A stretch of 64,000 nt of DNA from Rhizopus arrhizus. Lineage: Eukaryota > Mucoromycota > Mucoromycetes > Mucorales > Rhizopodaceae. The position numbers and the translations under genes are program-made. The notes under the pieces were generated by a model. It had not been told where the DNA came from and ran no database searches. It saw nothing but the letters and a program-made list of their open reading frames with translations. The stretch is from assembly GCA_024220505.1 (NCBI GenBank), contig JAKZZE010000027.1, positions 620,001-684,000 of the forward strand. The letters run 5' to 3'. How positions within the stretch are numbered: position 1 is the first letter of the stretch; each line of letters starts with the position of its first letter. Shown here in pieces: positions 30,083 through 39,989 of the stretch.

Positions 30083-31678
30083 CAGTGCCCCACAAAACCC
30101 TTCAAGTGTTTTGCTTTTTTTCGTTTTTTGCTTGTCACGAAGCATTGAGTACTACAATTGGTAGCATGCTATACCTCATTTGAAAGCTACGGTGGCAGGG
30201 TATTTGAATAATGTTTAAACTCCGAGCTCCATGCAATGACTGCGGAGCAATGGGGATTTAAAAACAGACACACACTTGAAGGGTTTTGTGGAATTTAAAA
30301 AATCTCAAGTTAATGTCGTAAAAATCAGCATAAACGTCACAGAAATGTGACTTATTGATGTTTATGTAAAATTTTTTGTTTATTTACAACTTTCTATACT
30401 TTTTTGCCTTTTTTTAATAACATAACTTAATTAAGTGACATGCGACCAATTAGCAATGACATGCAGAACAGAATCGTTCAACTTCTTAAGCAAGGAGTTT
30501 CTGGAGAAGAAATATCAACAAAGACTGGTGTCAGTACTGGAACTATCTCAAAAATTCGAAAAAACCATGATTTCGGAGATTTGAAAACTAATGGAGGCAG
30601 GCCATTCGTAATCTCGACATTACTAGGACGTCGAATCTTGCGAAATTTCAACTCTAGCAATTACAAAAATGCTTCAGACGCTGCTAGAAAGTTGTTAGAA
30701 GATGGTGAAAATATTAGTGCTGAGACTATAAGACGTTTTTTAAAAGAGTCAGGTTATGCAGCAATTCATAAGCCTAAAGTCCTTCCTTTAACTAAGCACC
30801 GTATGAAGGAAAGATATGAATTTGCACGTGCGCATCTATCATGGACCATCGAGGACTGGAAAAAGGTCATTTTCAGCGACGAAACTAAAGTGAATAGAAT
30901 TGGTTCAGATGGTTTACAATGGACTTGGACAAATGGTGACAAGTTAAAAGACTTTCAGGTTCAGCATATGATCAAGCATGGAGGAGGTTCATTGATGCTG
31001 TGGGGCTGTTTAACATGGTATGGCGTTGGATACCTATCGAATATCAAGGGAAGCATTAATTCTGACTTTTATATTAGTATTTTGGAAGATGAATTAATGA
31101 AAACGATTGATTGGTATGAGCTTCAAAAAGAAGATATTATATTTCAGCAAGACAATGCTAGTATCCATACTGCCAAAAAAGTCTTTGAATGGCTGGAAAA
31201 CAATAATATTACTGTATTATGATGGCCTCCTCACTCTCCTGACTTAAATCCTATTGAGAACCTATGGTCAGTCTTAAAACGTCGTTTATTACAATATGAA
31301 AAGCAGCTTGACGGAATACTCGAATTATGGTCAAGAATAGAGAACGTTTGGAAGTCAGTTACTCAGAATGAGTGTCAAAAACTCATAGAAAGTATGCCTA
31401 AACGCATTAAAGCAGTTTACAATGCAAAAGGAGGACATACTAAATATTAATTGTTGTTAAATAAAAATTCCACAAAACCCTTCAAGTGTGTGTCTGTTTT
31501 TAAATCCCCATTGCTCCGCAGTCATTGCATGGAGCTCGGAGTTTAAACATTATTCAAATACCCTGCCACCGTAGCTTTCAAATGAGGTATAGCATGCTAC
31601 CAATTGTAGTACTCAATGCTTCGTGACAAGCAAAAAACGAAAAAAAGCAAAACACTTGAAGGGTTTTGTGGGGCACTG
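30083..31678 (+). mobile_element. TcE1: Tc1-like element with 213-bp TIRs
   Basis: TA at 30081-30082 and 31679-31680. TIRs of about 213 bp (30083-30295 and 31466-31678). Within each TIR the outer motif CCACAAAACCCTTCAAGTGT (30090-30109) recurs inverted at the inner end (30272-30291). Same family and nearly identical to TcE2 (58583-60179). It is inserted in TcD. Confidence 0.93.
30440..31450 (+). pseudogene. TcE1 transposase with in-frame TGA before the catalytic Glu
   Basis: ATG 30440 (MRPISNDMQNRIVQLLKQG). Helix-turn-helix GVSGEEISTKTGVSTGTISK; DDE core with FSDETKVNRIG and FQQDNASIHTAK. A TGA at 31220-31222 stops the frame at 260 aa, just before WPPHSPDLNPIENLW, which carries the catalytic Glu; the frame then stays open to TAA at 31448-31450 (336 codons, normal Tc1 length). 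The spacing is DD34E. TcE2 has exactly the same stop, so it predates amplification. Either the element is moved in trans or the TGA is read through at some rate. Confidence 0.9.
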
Positions 31679-32487
31679 TACCTACTCAGGGACCAGCATA
31701 GACATGTCAGCTTTATGGTAGTAACATAAACTCAACGACTTGTCTGCATATACTTAGCATTATTTACATTAATACGTTAGAGTACCATTATTTGAAGACG
31801 TCTGATGTATACCTTCAGAGTGATAGCGGCGTAAAGTATAAATTAAAATTCATAGCTGTATAGGTATGCGGTATCAGTGTAAGGTATATAAATTATTGGT
31901 ATGCTCAAATTCTGGATTTAAATCATATAAAGCATGTTTGGCATCAGCTCAAACTTAATCTGACACCACATGAAGTCGGAGAAAGAGGTGTCAGAAAGCT
32001 TTAGCCATTTGTGGATGTAGAGCGAAATAAACTCAATGCAAATGCTTGCAAGAGGCACATCAATAGTATGCCAGCCAAAGTAGAAGTACTATTTAAAGCA
32101 AAGGGAAGATATAGAAAATATTAAATAAACATAGCGAATTTTGAAAAATCATCATTGGCTTTTTTTATGACTGTCTTTCCCTTTTTAAAAAGCTTGTACT
32201 TCAAGTACAGTCAAACTCTTTAGTGTATTATATATATCTTTGTTGCCTTAATTAGTTTGTGAGATATCAAAGCTCTGGCGAATGTACACACGAAAAAAAA
32301 AGATATGAAGGCAAATCGAACAGAGGTTGCTCGTATTTTTTCACCTACTGTATATTAAAACAACTTGTATTGAGTTAAAGGAGTGGAATTAGTTATGACC
32401 GAATAATAGAGAAAAGATTGTAATAAATCTTTGTAAAAGCATTCACTACTCTGATTTCTTATAAATTGAATATGAATCATGCTTAAA

Positions 32488-33087
32488 GTATGTTGGGATA
32501 CGACAATGGTGCTGGATCCATGGATGGTGTTTCATTCAGGTCTCTGCCGATTACAGGTGGTAATCAAGGAGTGGGTGAGGACAATGTCTCTGTGTCCACC
32601 ATGACAGCCCTAATGAAGGAGCTTGAGCAAATGCGTATTAACATTGTTCAACTCCAGAATGAAAGGCAACGTGGTCCTTACCCTAGACCTTTTAACACTG
32701 GTGTTGTATCAGGATGTTTTTACTGCAAGGAGGAAGGGCACCGTAAGGTTGACTGCCCCAAGCTTCGAAATATGGGAGGTGTTCCTGTATCGGGAAGTAA
32801 TGCGGTTCCTCTTGGTGGTGGGTCGAAACCAGAGAAGGGTGAAGCTTCCTTTTCGGGAAAAGACTCGGAGCGTCTGTAAAGGAGGCAACAGGCGCTCTAG
32901 AAATGAATAAGTCCTCTAGTTATAATAATCAAGTTCGGATGGTGGATGTGGTGGATGTGAAGGCACAGGAAGTATTTGCTGCCGAAAAGCGAAGAAACGA
33001 GGTCCCTCCTGTGAACCCCTATCCAAGTTCAAGACCAAGAACGAATGGTATACCAGTTGCTGTTCCCACCAGTTCAGCTTCTGCCTA
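32488..33087 (+). pseudogene. gypsy-3 Gag, C-terminal part with zinc knuckle
   Basis: Reads MLGYDNGAGSMDG..., then a CX2CX4HX4C zinc knuckle (CFYCKEEGHRKVDC, about 32715-32756) and a Gly/Lys/Ser-rich tail, stopping at 32877-32879. A second frame (32903 on, EVFAAEKRRNEVPPVNPYP) continues the element into TcB2, so at least one frameshift lies around 32880-32903. The protease expected next is not present. Confidence 0.85.
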
Positions 33088-34118
33088 CAGTAGCGGACAA
33101 AACTGGTGCACAAAACTTAAAATTAACATTGTATCTCCGCCATATGTCTGCGACTTTTGTGGTATATACCATCTGAAAGACAGTCTAAAATATACATTAC
33201 GTTATGTAAACCGGAACTGTGCCGGACATCCCTCAGGCATAAGGTCATTTTTAGTGATTTTTTGCATATTTCAATTTTCGCCAAAAATGTAGTGCTTGTC
33301 TAGCCTTCTTTCAATTTTCCCCGTATCTCTCCCGTTTGCTTTCAGATTTCACAGCATATTAGTAAATTTTAGTAGCTCTTAAAAAATATATAAAACTGTA
33401 CTTATTTTGTATTTCCCATTGAGCCCCCCCTTTTGTTTTTACCCTATTCACTATAACAAAGTACTAGCCTTATATGTTTAAGAAAATAAGCAACTGTAAA
33501 AATGAAACTCTGAGATCTCGAATACACTTAGTTCGTACGACAACAGATATTCCTAGAGTAACAAGAATCTCTAAATGGACAATCAACAGGAGAAAGAGGG
33601 AAGAAAGAAACTTAATGTCTTGTGATCATGAAGGTATTCCGCTATTAGCCTGAAAAGTTATTAGTTCAGTCATCAACCTAGAGCTTGGACAAGGTCCGCT
33701 ACACACAGTTCCTGATGCTCAGCACATTTTGAGGACCTTAAGATACAGTATTAGCAAATTGTCAGTCTGAAGGCACTGTAGAAAGCTAGATTTTGAGTCT
33801 GGAAGTAAGGAATCGAAGAATTTCATCAGCTGTATAAGTCGGAAAAAGCGATGAATGTGGTATCACGACAAGCCATTGTATACTATAGAGGGCTGGAAGT
33901 CTGCTATCTTTAGCAATGAAACAAATATGAACATTATGGATGCAGACAGTATACACTAATATTGAAAGCAAGTCGAGCAACCTTAGCGATTTTTTCACGG
34001 TGATCAAACAATGAAGCATGCTGGCTGCTCTGTTATGTTTTAAGGCTGTATTAGATATTGAGGACCAGAATATGTGTGTCAGGTATACGATGGTATAATG
34101 AACTCATAAATATACACA
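33088..34118 (+). mobile_element. TcB2: TcB copy lacking its right third
   Basis: Starts CAGTAGCGGACAAAACTGGT after TA (33086-33087) and is almost identical to TcB1 through ACATA at 34118-34120. TcC follows directly and gypsy-3 sequence resumes after TcC, so the right 580 bp of TcB2, plus probably the gypsy-3 protease region, was deleted. Confidence 0.9.
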
Positions 34119-34120
34119 TA

Positions 34121-35756
34121 CAGTGGGTCAAAAAACTGCACCAACCTAACCTAATTTTTCGGAAATAAGAGCACAGATCTGTCAGTTTTACAGCAAACAT
34201 CATGAAACTTGAACCAAACAAAGTTAATACTATTATCATTTATTGACAAAAGTTTCAAAGTCAGACTCTGAGTATACACTTAAAGCGCGTCCAGAAAAAA
34301 GCGGAGGTCGGTTGGTGCAGTTTTTTGACTTTCTTAAAATCGAGTGGAACCACCCTTTTCTGCTAATACTGCTTGTATTCTGTCAGACATACTGTCTATA
34401 TATTTGATGCATTGTTCCTTAGTAAATGAATTCCATTCATTTTCGACTCTTTCCCACAGCTCATGGATGCTAGTCGCCCTATTATCATACATGCTCAGCT
34501 TTAACTTCAAATGATGCCATATATGTTCAATAGGATTAAGGTCTGGACTTTGTGATGGCCAATCGTCAATGTAAACCATGCCACTATCTTTCATCCATTG
34601 CGTTGTGAACTTTGATCGATGTTTAGGATCATTGTCGTGCTGAAATACCGATGTTTTCCAATTCAGACCATAGTACTTCATGGTGTCCTTCAGACTTGTA
34701 GCAAGAATTTCTTGGTATAGCTCTGAATTCATGGTACCATCATAGACCTGACATGCGTATCCAGGTCCTGCGCTGGTTATACAACCCCATAACATGAGAC
34801 CACCGCCCCCATGCTTCACAGTAACGTCGATATGGTGGGGCTGTAAACGATCGCATCTTTTTTTCCAATAATATTTGCAACCATCAGAGCCCCAAATGTT
34901 AATTTTGGTCTCATCAGAAAAGATCGTACGGTGCCAGTCATGTACTGTCCAGCATTGATGCTTTTTGGCCCATGCCAATCGAGCCTTCTTATGCTTTTCA
35001 GTCAATAATGGCTTCTTCTTTTTGATCTCAGCATAAATTTCAACTGAATGTAAAACATTGATGGCCGATTGATACGACATAGGGTGTCCAAGCTCCTCCA
35101 ACTTCATTTGCACATCCTTGGCAGTCTTCAAATAACCCGTGAGTACTTGTCTCTTGATGTATCGACGCGTTGATTCTGTCACAATGCTCGGTCTACCTCC
35201 ACTTTTACGTATTCTAATATGCATCCACTTATTTGCATACCTATTAACGGTATTTCTATGCACTCCAACTCGTTTCCCAATGATTGTAGGGTCAACGTTA
35301 CCTTCCAATAGAGCTTTGATACTGTTTTGAACATCGGATGGAAGCGTTTTGGGCATTTCTAACGATGGATGGACACTGGCAATGTATGATGCGTTTGGGT
35401 AAAGTAGGAAAGAAAAAAAAGAAAACAAATTGCAAAAAAGTTTATTTTAAGGTCCTCAGTGTGACTAGATACTCCACAGACTAATTTAAATCTGCCGGAA
35501 AGGTCTCAGTCCGGGCATATCATATCAAACCCACTTTTATTTTAAAAGTCAAAAAACTGCACCAACCGACCTCAGCTTTTTTCTCGGCGCGCTTTAAGTG
35601 TATACTCAGAGTCTGACTTTGAAACCTTTGTCAATAAATGATAATAGTATTAACTTTGTTTGGTTCAAGTTTCATGATGTTTGCTGTAAAACTGACAGAT
35701 CTGTGCTCTTATTTCCGAAAAATTAGGTTAGGTTGGTGCAGTTTTTTGACCCACTG
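34121..35756 (-). mobile_element. TcC: intact Tc1-like element with about 213-bp TIRs
   Basis: TA at 34119-34120 and 35757-35758. TIRs of about 212 bp (34121-34332 and 35545-35756) with a few mismatches. As in TcE, the outer motif GTCAAAAAACTGCACCAACC (34127-34146) returns inverted at the inner TIR end (34310-34329). Confidence 0.93.
34334..35356 (-). CDS. TcC Tc1-like transposase, intact
   Basis: Start chosen at ATG 35356 (MPKTLPSDVQNSIKALLEG), 340 aa. The frame extends 24 codons further up, but that part overlaps a variable leader and Tc1 transposases normally begin MPK. Contains a paired-like DNA-binding region (GKRVGVHRNTVNRYANKW; GRPSIVTESTRRYIKRQ), then D in IFSDETKINIWGS (about residue 147), D in FQHDNDPKHR, and E in SPDLNPIEHIW, 35 residues after the second D (DD35E). 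All catalytic residues are present and no stop interrupts. Closest relative here is the dead TcA enzyme. Confidence 0.95.
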   Translation of the reverse strand: MPKTLPSDVQNSIKALLEGNVDPTIIGKRVGVHRNTVNRYANKWMHIRIRKSGGRPSIVTESTRRYIKRQVLTGYLKTAKDVQMKLEELGHPMSYQSAINVLHSVEIYAEIKKKKPLLTEKHKKARLAWAKKHQCWTVHDWHRTIFSDETKINIWGSDGCKYYWKKRCDRLQPHHIDVTVKHGGGGLMLWGCITSAGPGYACQVYDGTMNSELYQEILATSLKDTMKYYGLNWKTSVFQHDNDPKHRSKFTTQWMKDSGMVYIDDWPSQSPDLNPIEHIWHHLKLKLSMYDNRATSIHELWERVENEWNSFTKEQCIKYIDSMSDRIQAVLAEKGGSTRF

Positions 35757-35758
35757 TA

Positions 35759-37581
35759 TACCAACCAGTCGTGGTATAGTAGTCCACATGGGCTATACTG
35801 AAGCTAGACAAGTAGGTACTAGCAAGCAAGACATGTTGGGAAAGAAGGAAAGGAAGGTCCACTTCATGGAACGACGAGTTGAATCAAGACCTGAGAGACT
35901 GTCGATGGTGGAGTCCGGTCTTCCTTTTGAAAATAAAGATGTGAAGGTCGAGGAGAACACGGAGGTGTATGCTGTCAGCATATCTGTTGTCAGTAATGGT
36001 GCTCCCGGATCCTCAAATAGTTTGGAAGTAGTCGATCAGACTAGGATTCAACAAGGGCGCGATTTGGTTGAATCGTACGAGGAAGGCATCTTTGACAAGT
36101 TATCTGATGATGAAGATGATGACGAAGCAATGGTTCCCGAAGAAATGAAAGAAATGGTTGAGTCAAGGTTTGCGGACTGCTTTGTAGAAAATTCGGGCCT
36201 GGGTAAGGTGAAAGGTTTCGAACATAAAATCGTCCTAAAACCTGATGCTACCCCAGTGCGTTCTGTACCATTTCGACTGACATGGGAAGAGAATGAATTC
36301 TTGGAGAAGGAGCTGAACAGTATGCTGGACCTGGGAATAATTAGACCGTCCAAGTCAGGTGCATACTCTTCTCCCTGTTTCTTTGTCAAGAAAAAGGATG
36401 GCAGCCGTAGGATGGTACTAGATTACCGAAAGCTTAATCAAATGACTGTATCAAATGCGTATCCCTTACCTTTGATTTCAGAATTGTTGGATTCGTTGGG
36501 TGGTGCCAAGTTTTTCACTACGATGGATATGGCTTTCGGTTATTGGCAAGTCCCTATGGCTGAGGATTCGATAGAGAAGACTGGTTTTGTTACGAAGAAA
36601 GGAATTTATGAATTCCTGGTGATGCCGTTTGGGTTGACATCTGCACCCTCTACTTTCCAAGCCATGATGAACTCTATTCTGGGTGAGTATATTGGTAAGT
36701 TCTGCTTGGTGTTCATTGATGATGTTTTGATATTTGGCGGTGATTCTTTGACGGAGCATAGTGTCTTGGTTGAAAAGGTGTTGATCAAGTGCAAAGAGGC
36801 TGGTTTGAAACTGAAGAAGAAGAAATGTTCGTGGGGTCGATCTTCAGTATCGTATTTGGGTCACGAAGTTACATCTGATGGTCTAAAACCTAGTGATCAT
36901 AATGTTAATAAGATCGTTAAGTTTGACACGCCCAAGAATGTTGGAGAAGTAAGGTCTTACCTTGGCCTATGTAGCTATTACCGTGCTTTCTGTCCTAATT
37001 TTGCAAGTGTGGCAGCTCCGTTACAGAAGTTGGTAAAGAAGAATGTGGCTTTTGTTTGGGGCGAAGAGCAAGAAACAAGTTTTAGGAGGTTTCAAGAAAT
37101 GTTGACGTCGCCTCCTTTGCTTTCGTACCCGGATAGAAGAAAGTACCAAGTGTTGTCCGTACATGCATCGAAGTCTGGTTTAGGTGCAGTGCTTTCACAA
37201 GTTACGGATCTGTATTCATTGGCAAATGAACAAGTCATATCGTATGCTTCAAGGTCATTACGTGGTGCTGAAATCAATTATGCGATCACGCATTTAGAAG
37301 CTCTTGCAGTTGTATGGGGTGTTCAGCATTACCGTCATTTCCTGTTGGGTCGCAAATTTGTCTTGATCACAGATCATTCTGCTTTGAGATATGTTTTTCA
37401 ACCTGCCAAGTCTACACCAAAATTGTCAAGATGGGCTGCCTGTTTGATGGAATATGATTATATCTTGAGGTATAGACCGGGTAATGCTAATCCAGCAGAT
37501 GCGTTGTCAAGGCTGCTAATTGTAGATCATGAACGAAATAGTGGGACTGACGAGCAAGATGAAACTCCTGAGGCGAATTGA
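35759..37581 (+). CDS. gypsy-3 reverse transcriptase-RNase H (protease lost)
   Basis: About 607 codons of gypsy-3 sequence; the reading frame also extends back to 35638 inside TcC, which is not native. Features: acidic linker (KLSDDEDDDEAMVPEEM), RT with FFVKKKDGSRRMVLDYRKLN, AFGYWQVPM, FGLTSAPSTFQ, and catalytic FIDDVLIF near 36715, then RNase H with LSVHASKSGLGAVLSQ and ITDHSALRY, ending NPADALSRLL. The first RNase H Asp (usually TDAS) is His, so RNase H is probably impaired. No protease DS/TG motif is found upstream. Confidence 0.9.
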
Positions 37582-37912
37582 GGAAGTTTATTGGTGTTCA
37601 TTAGATATATTTATAGATGTTAAAATTTTTTTTTTAGAGAGCACGACAGTGGTTCTTTCGCACTCTTATCACTTTTTTTTTTGGGCTTGCCTAATTTTAC
37701 CTTTATTTTACTTCATTCTTCCCCTTTTTATTTTTGTTACAACCCTTCACTCTTGTTTATCTTTAACTGATCAAGGTTTCTTTGAATAAAAGTTTTTGTC
37801 CAGATCAACTATAGTGGTAGTGATTAGTCCTTAGCTCATCCTTGGGATAATCATATAAATATACAAGACTTCCCTTTCTTTTTATAATTCTACGGTTGGT
37901 ATTTACTTCAAG
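37582..37912 (+). promoter_or_regulatory. Spacer with TATA box before the gypsy-3 integrase
   Basis: 331 bp of T-rich non-coding sequence with a poly-T run near 37671-37681. TATAAATA at 37854-37861 lies 51 bp upstream of the integrase ATG (37913), nearly the spacing seen before the two ORF-X genes. An intron joining RNase H and integrase is an alternative; frames differ (+1). Confidence 0.45.
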
Positions 37913-39241
37913 ATGCCTATGTCTTTTGCATGGTTTGTGGCTATCTATCGTCACCTAGTTGATGGCACTTATCCTTCTGGTTGTACTGATGCTAATGAAA
38001 AAAGAAGAATTAAATATCAAGCCAAAAAGTACTTTGTCGATGGTGATCGCTTACTTGAGATGGGTACGGGAAGAGAAGTGGTTCATGAAGGGAATGCAGT
38101 GGAAATAATTCGAATGGTACATGGTGAAGGTCATTTGGGTGTTGTCAACACTGTCAAGAAATTGTTGTTAGGGTATGTGTGCACAGAAGCAAGAGAAATT
38201 GTGGCTGAGGTGGTCAAAACTTGTGAAACATGCCAATTTCGTGCAAGAGTAGATCGTTCGCGGCACAATCCAGGTTACATTGTCAAGACGCCCCGACACC
38301 CCTTCTTCATGGTTGGTTGTGATGCGGTGGGTCCTCTTACTCAAACTGCTAGGGGTAACAAGTACATCCTAGTAGCCACTGATTACTTGACAAGATGGCC
38401 CATGGCTTTGGCTGTTCCTGAGATAAATGCGGTCACTACTCAAAAATTTTTGTATGATGAAATTGTAGCTCAGTACGGTGTCCCAAATTACCTGTTGACT
38501 GATCGGGGAAGTAATTTTGTGGCAACGCTGGTCCATGAGTTTTTGGCGAAGATTGGTTGCAAGCACATTACTACCACTAGTTGGAGACCAAACTGTAATG
38601 GTGCTTGTGAAAGATTGAATCAGACGCTGTGTAGAACGATTGCTAAATTAGCGCGTGATGAAGATAAGATCCATCAATGGGATACTTACATTGCGTCCGC
38701 TCTTTTAGCAGTTAGAACGATGAAGAATTCGGCTACTGGCTTTACTCCTGCTTTTCTCTTGTATGGATATGAATTTATGACGCCAGTGATATGGATGGCT
38801 CTCAGAGAAGACTTCGTGGAAGACGATTGGGAGGAAACCATCAAGGAAAGGGCAATTATGATCCAAGAGAAACTGAAGGAAGCCAGGGAGCATGCGCGCA
38901 TGAAGTCTGATGAAAAGAAGAAAAAGGAAAAAGCTGCGTACGATAGAACAGTTGGTTTTCGTAAGCAGTTTGAAGTAGGAGAAGAAGTGCTGATGAAGGA
39001 CATGTTGCCTGCAAGCAAGTTTGCTGACAAGTGGATTGGTCCTTTCCGTGTGTTGAAAGTCAACAAGAATGGTACGTACCATTTAGTGGGCTCAAACAGT
39101 CGGAAGCTCGACGGTGCTGTGAATGGTGACAAGTTGACTGCATTTCATAATGCAAAGTTGATGGTTCCTGATGTCACGGTAACAAGAGCTCAACAGCAGT
39201 TCAAGTCTTGGGTGGCAAGGTTTAGCACTGTGCTCAGTTAG
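37913..39241 (+). CDS. gypsy-3 integrase, separate ORF
   Basis: 442 aa. HHCC domain (VHGEGHLGVVNTVKK...CETCQF), DDE core (VGCDAVGPL; LLTDRGSNFVA; NGACERLNQTL), and a C-terminal GPF-type segment (KFADKWIGPFRVLKVNKNGTYHLV). The domain order is normal but it is a separate ORF from RT-RNase H, as in gypsy-2 although the two lineages are distant. Intact by inspection. No chromodomain. Confidence 0.92.
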   Translation: MPMSFAWFVAIYRHLVDGTYPSGCTDANEKRRIKYQAKKYFVDGDRLLEMGTGREVVHEGNAVEIIRMVHGEGHLGVVNTVKKLLLGYVCTEAREIVAEVVKTCETCQFRARVDRSRHNPGYIVKTPRHPFFMVGCDAVGPLTQTARGNKYILVATDYLTRWPMALAVPEINAVTTQKFLYDEIVAQYGVPNYLLTDRGSNFVATLVHEFLAKIGCKHITTTSWRPNCNGACERLNQTLCRTIAKLARDEDKIHQWDTYIASALLAVRTMKNSATGFTPAFLLYGYEFMTPVIWMALREDFVEDDWEETIKERAIMIQEKLKEAREHARMKSDEKKKKEKAAYDRTVGFRKQFEVGEEVLMKDMLPASKFADKWIGPFRVLKVNKNGTYHLVGSNSRKLDGAVNGDKLTAFHNAKLMVPDVTVTRAQQQFKSWVARFSTVLS

Positions 39242-39269
39242 AAGAAAATCAAAGAAGATAAGCAAAGGC

Positions 39270-39283
39270 TAGGGGGAGGTACA
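39270..39283 (+). promoter_or_regulatory. gypsy-3 polypurine tract
   Basis: AGGGGGAGGTACA directly precedes the 3' LTR (TGACA); expected plus-strand primer for reverse transcription. Confidence 0.75.
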
Positions 39284-39989
39284 TGACAAAGTCGGATTTT
39301 GGTCGATGATCGCCTTTGATTCCTTTTTGATTTTTAAAGCTTATTTCGTATTCAAAAGATGCTCCTTTTCATGGCGATTCGAATGGTATGCTTTTCGGTG
39401 TGGTTGGATAACTCTAACAGACGTTATTGAAGAAAATGTAAACGAAAATAAGGGGAAAGGAAAATAATCAGCTTCACCGCATCGGGAATTGAAAAGACAC
39501 ACGTCACAATTGGCCGACATTATTTTTCTTACCTATTATTTTCTACCCTCACAGGATACATCAAGAAGACGATCTCTGGACGCATTATTCACCCAATGTG
39601 CCAGCACACTAAACAGAAAAGAACACCATTAAAATCAACATGAAGACGAATACTCAATTGATACATCATATACTTTATTTATCAAATATCACCATAATCC
39701 TCTTTACAATTGTATATTTTCCCCAATTACCTTTATATTAATATGTTATTCCAAAGTATCTATTGTTGTAAAGTAATAAACGAAAGGCTTTCTTCCCGCT
39801 AAAATTAATTTTGGGTGCCGAGTAAATTCTTTTTGCACGTTCAAGCAATTGAAGTCAAGAACTAGTTATTATTGTTAACCTTGTTGTTATTGTACGTTAA
39901 TAGTCTCCTACAGTCTTTTATTAATTGGTTTCTGTTATCACTTCACCGTATAGCGAAACTAGACATAACAAACATATTAGCAACTGTCA
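39284..39989 (+). repeat. gypsy-3 3' LTR
   Basis: 706 bp, TGACA...TGTCA, followed by GTGT (39990-39993), the right target duplication. Nearly identical to the 5' LTR. Confidence 0.93.

Larger units (their letters stand above)
29116..32350 (+). mobile_element. TcD: decayed Tc1-like element split by TcE1
   Basis: Ends begin CAGTAGGTGAAAAAATACGA and its complement, with TA at 29114-29115 and 32351-32352. Without TcE1 it is about 1.64 kb. Transposase remnants: start region MPKSIPMEKQSRNRR near 29503, and a tail HVWHQLKLNLTPHE... ending at KGRYRKY near 32124, with many stops and frameshifts between. The TIR is closely related to that of TcA. Confidence 0.85.
27108..32487. other. AT-rich insertion in gypsy-3 gag that hosts nested transposons
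   Basis: After removing DDE4 and TcD, about 420 bp of AT-rich sequence remains (27108-27340, 29058-29115, 32353-32487) between the two gag halves. AAGTATG occurs on both sides (27101-27107 and 32486-32492), possibly a target duplication. No terminal repeats or coding sequence are recognised, so the class of this first insert is unknown. Confidence 0.45.
25418..39989 (+). mobile_element. gypsy-3: Ty3/gypsy element carrying nested DNA transposons
   Basis: LTRs 25418-26122 and 39284-39989 start TGACA and end TGTCA and differ at only about three positions in about 705. Flanks repeat GTGT (25414-25417, 39990-39993). Primer site at 26127-26147 and polypurine tract at 39270-39279. Gag is split (26495-27124 and about 32488-33087), the protease is missing, and RT-RNase H (35759-37581) and integrase (37913-39241) follow. 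Inserts: DDE4 (27341-29055), TcD (29116-32350) containing TcE1, and TcB2 (33088-34118) with TcC (34121-35756). Confidence 0.92.

Noticed and set aside
31220..31222. Alternative genetic code with TGA as sense codon
   Set aside because: Two TGA interruptions (TcE, LINE) tempt this, but TGA is used as the terminal stop elsewhere (LINE ORF1) and TAA/TAG lesions are equally common in dead elements.
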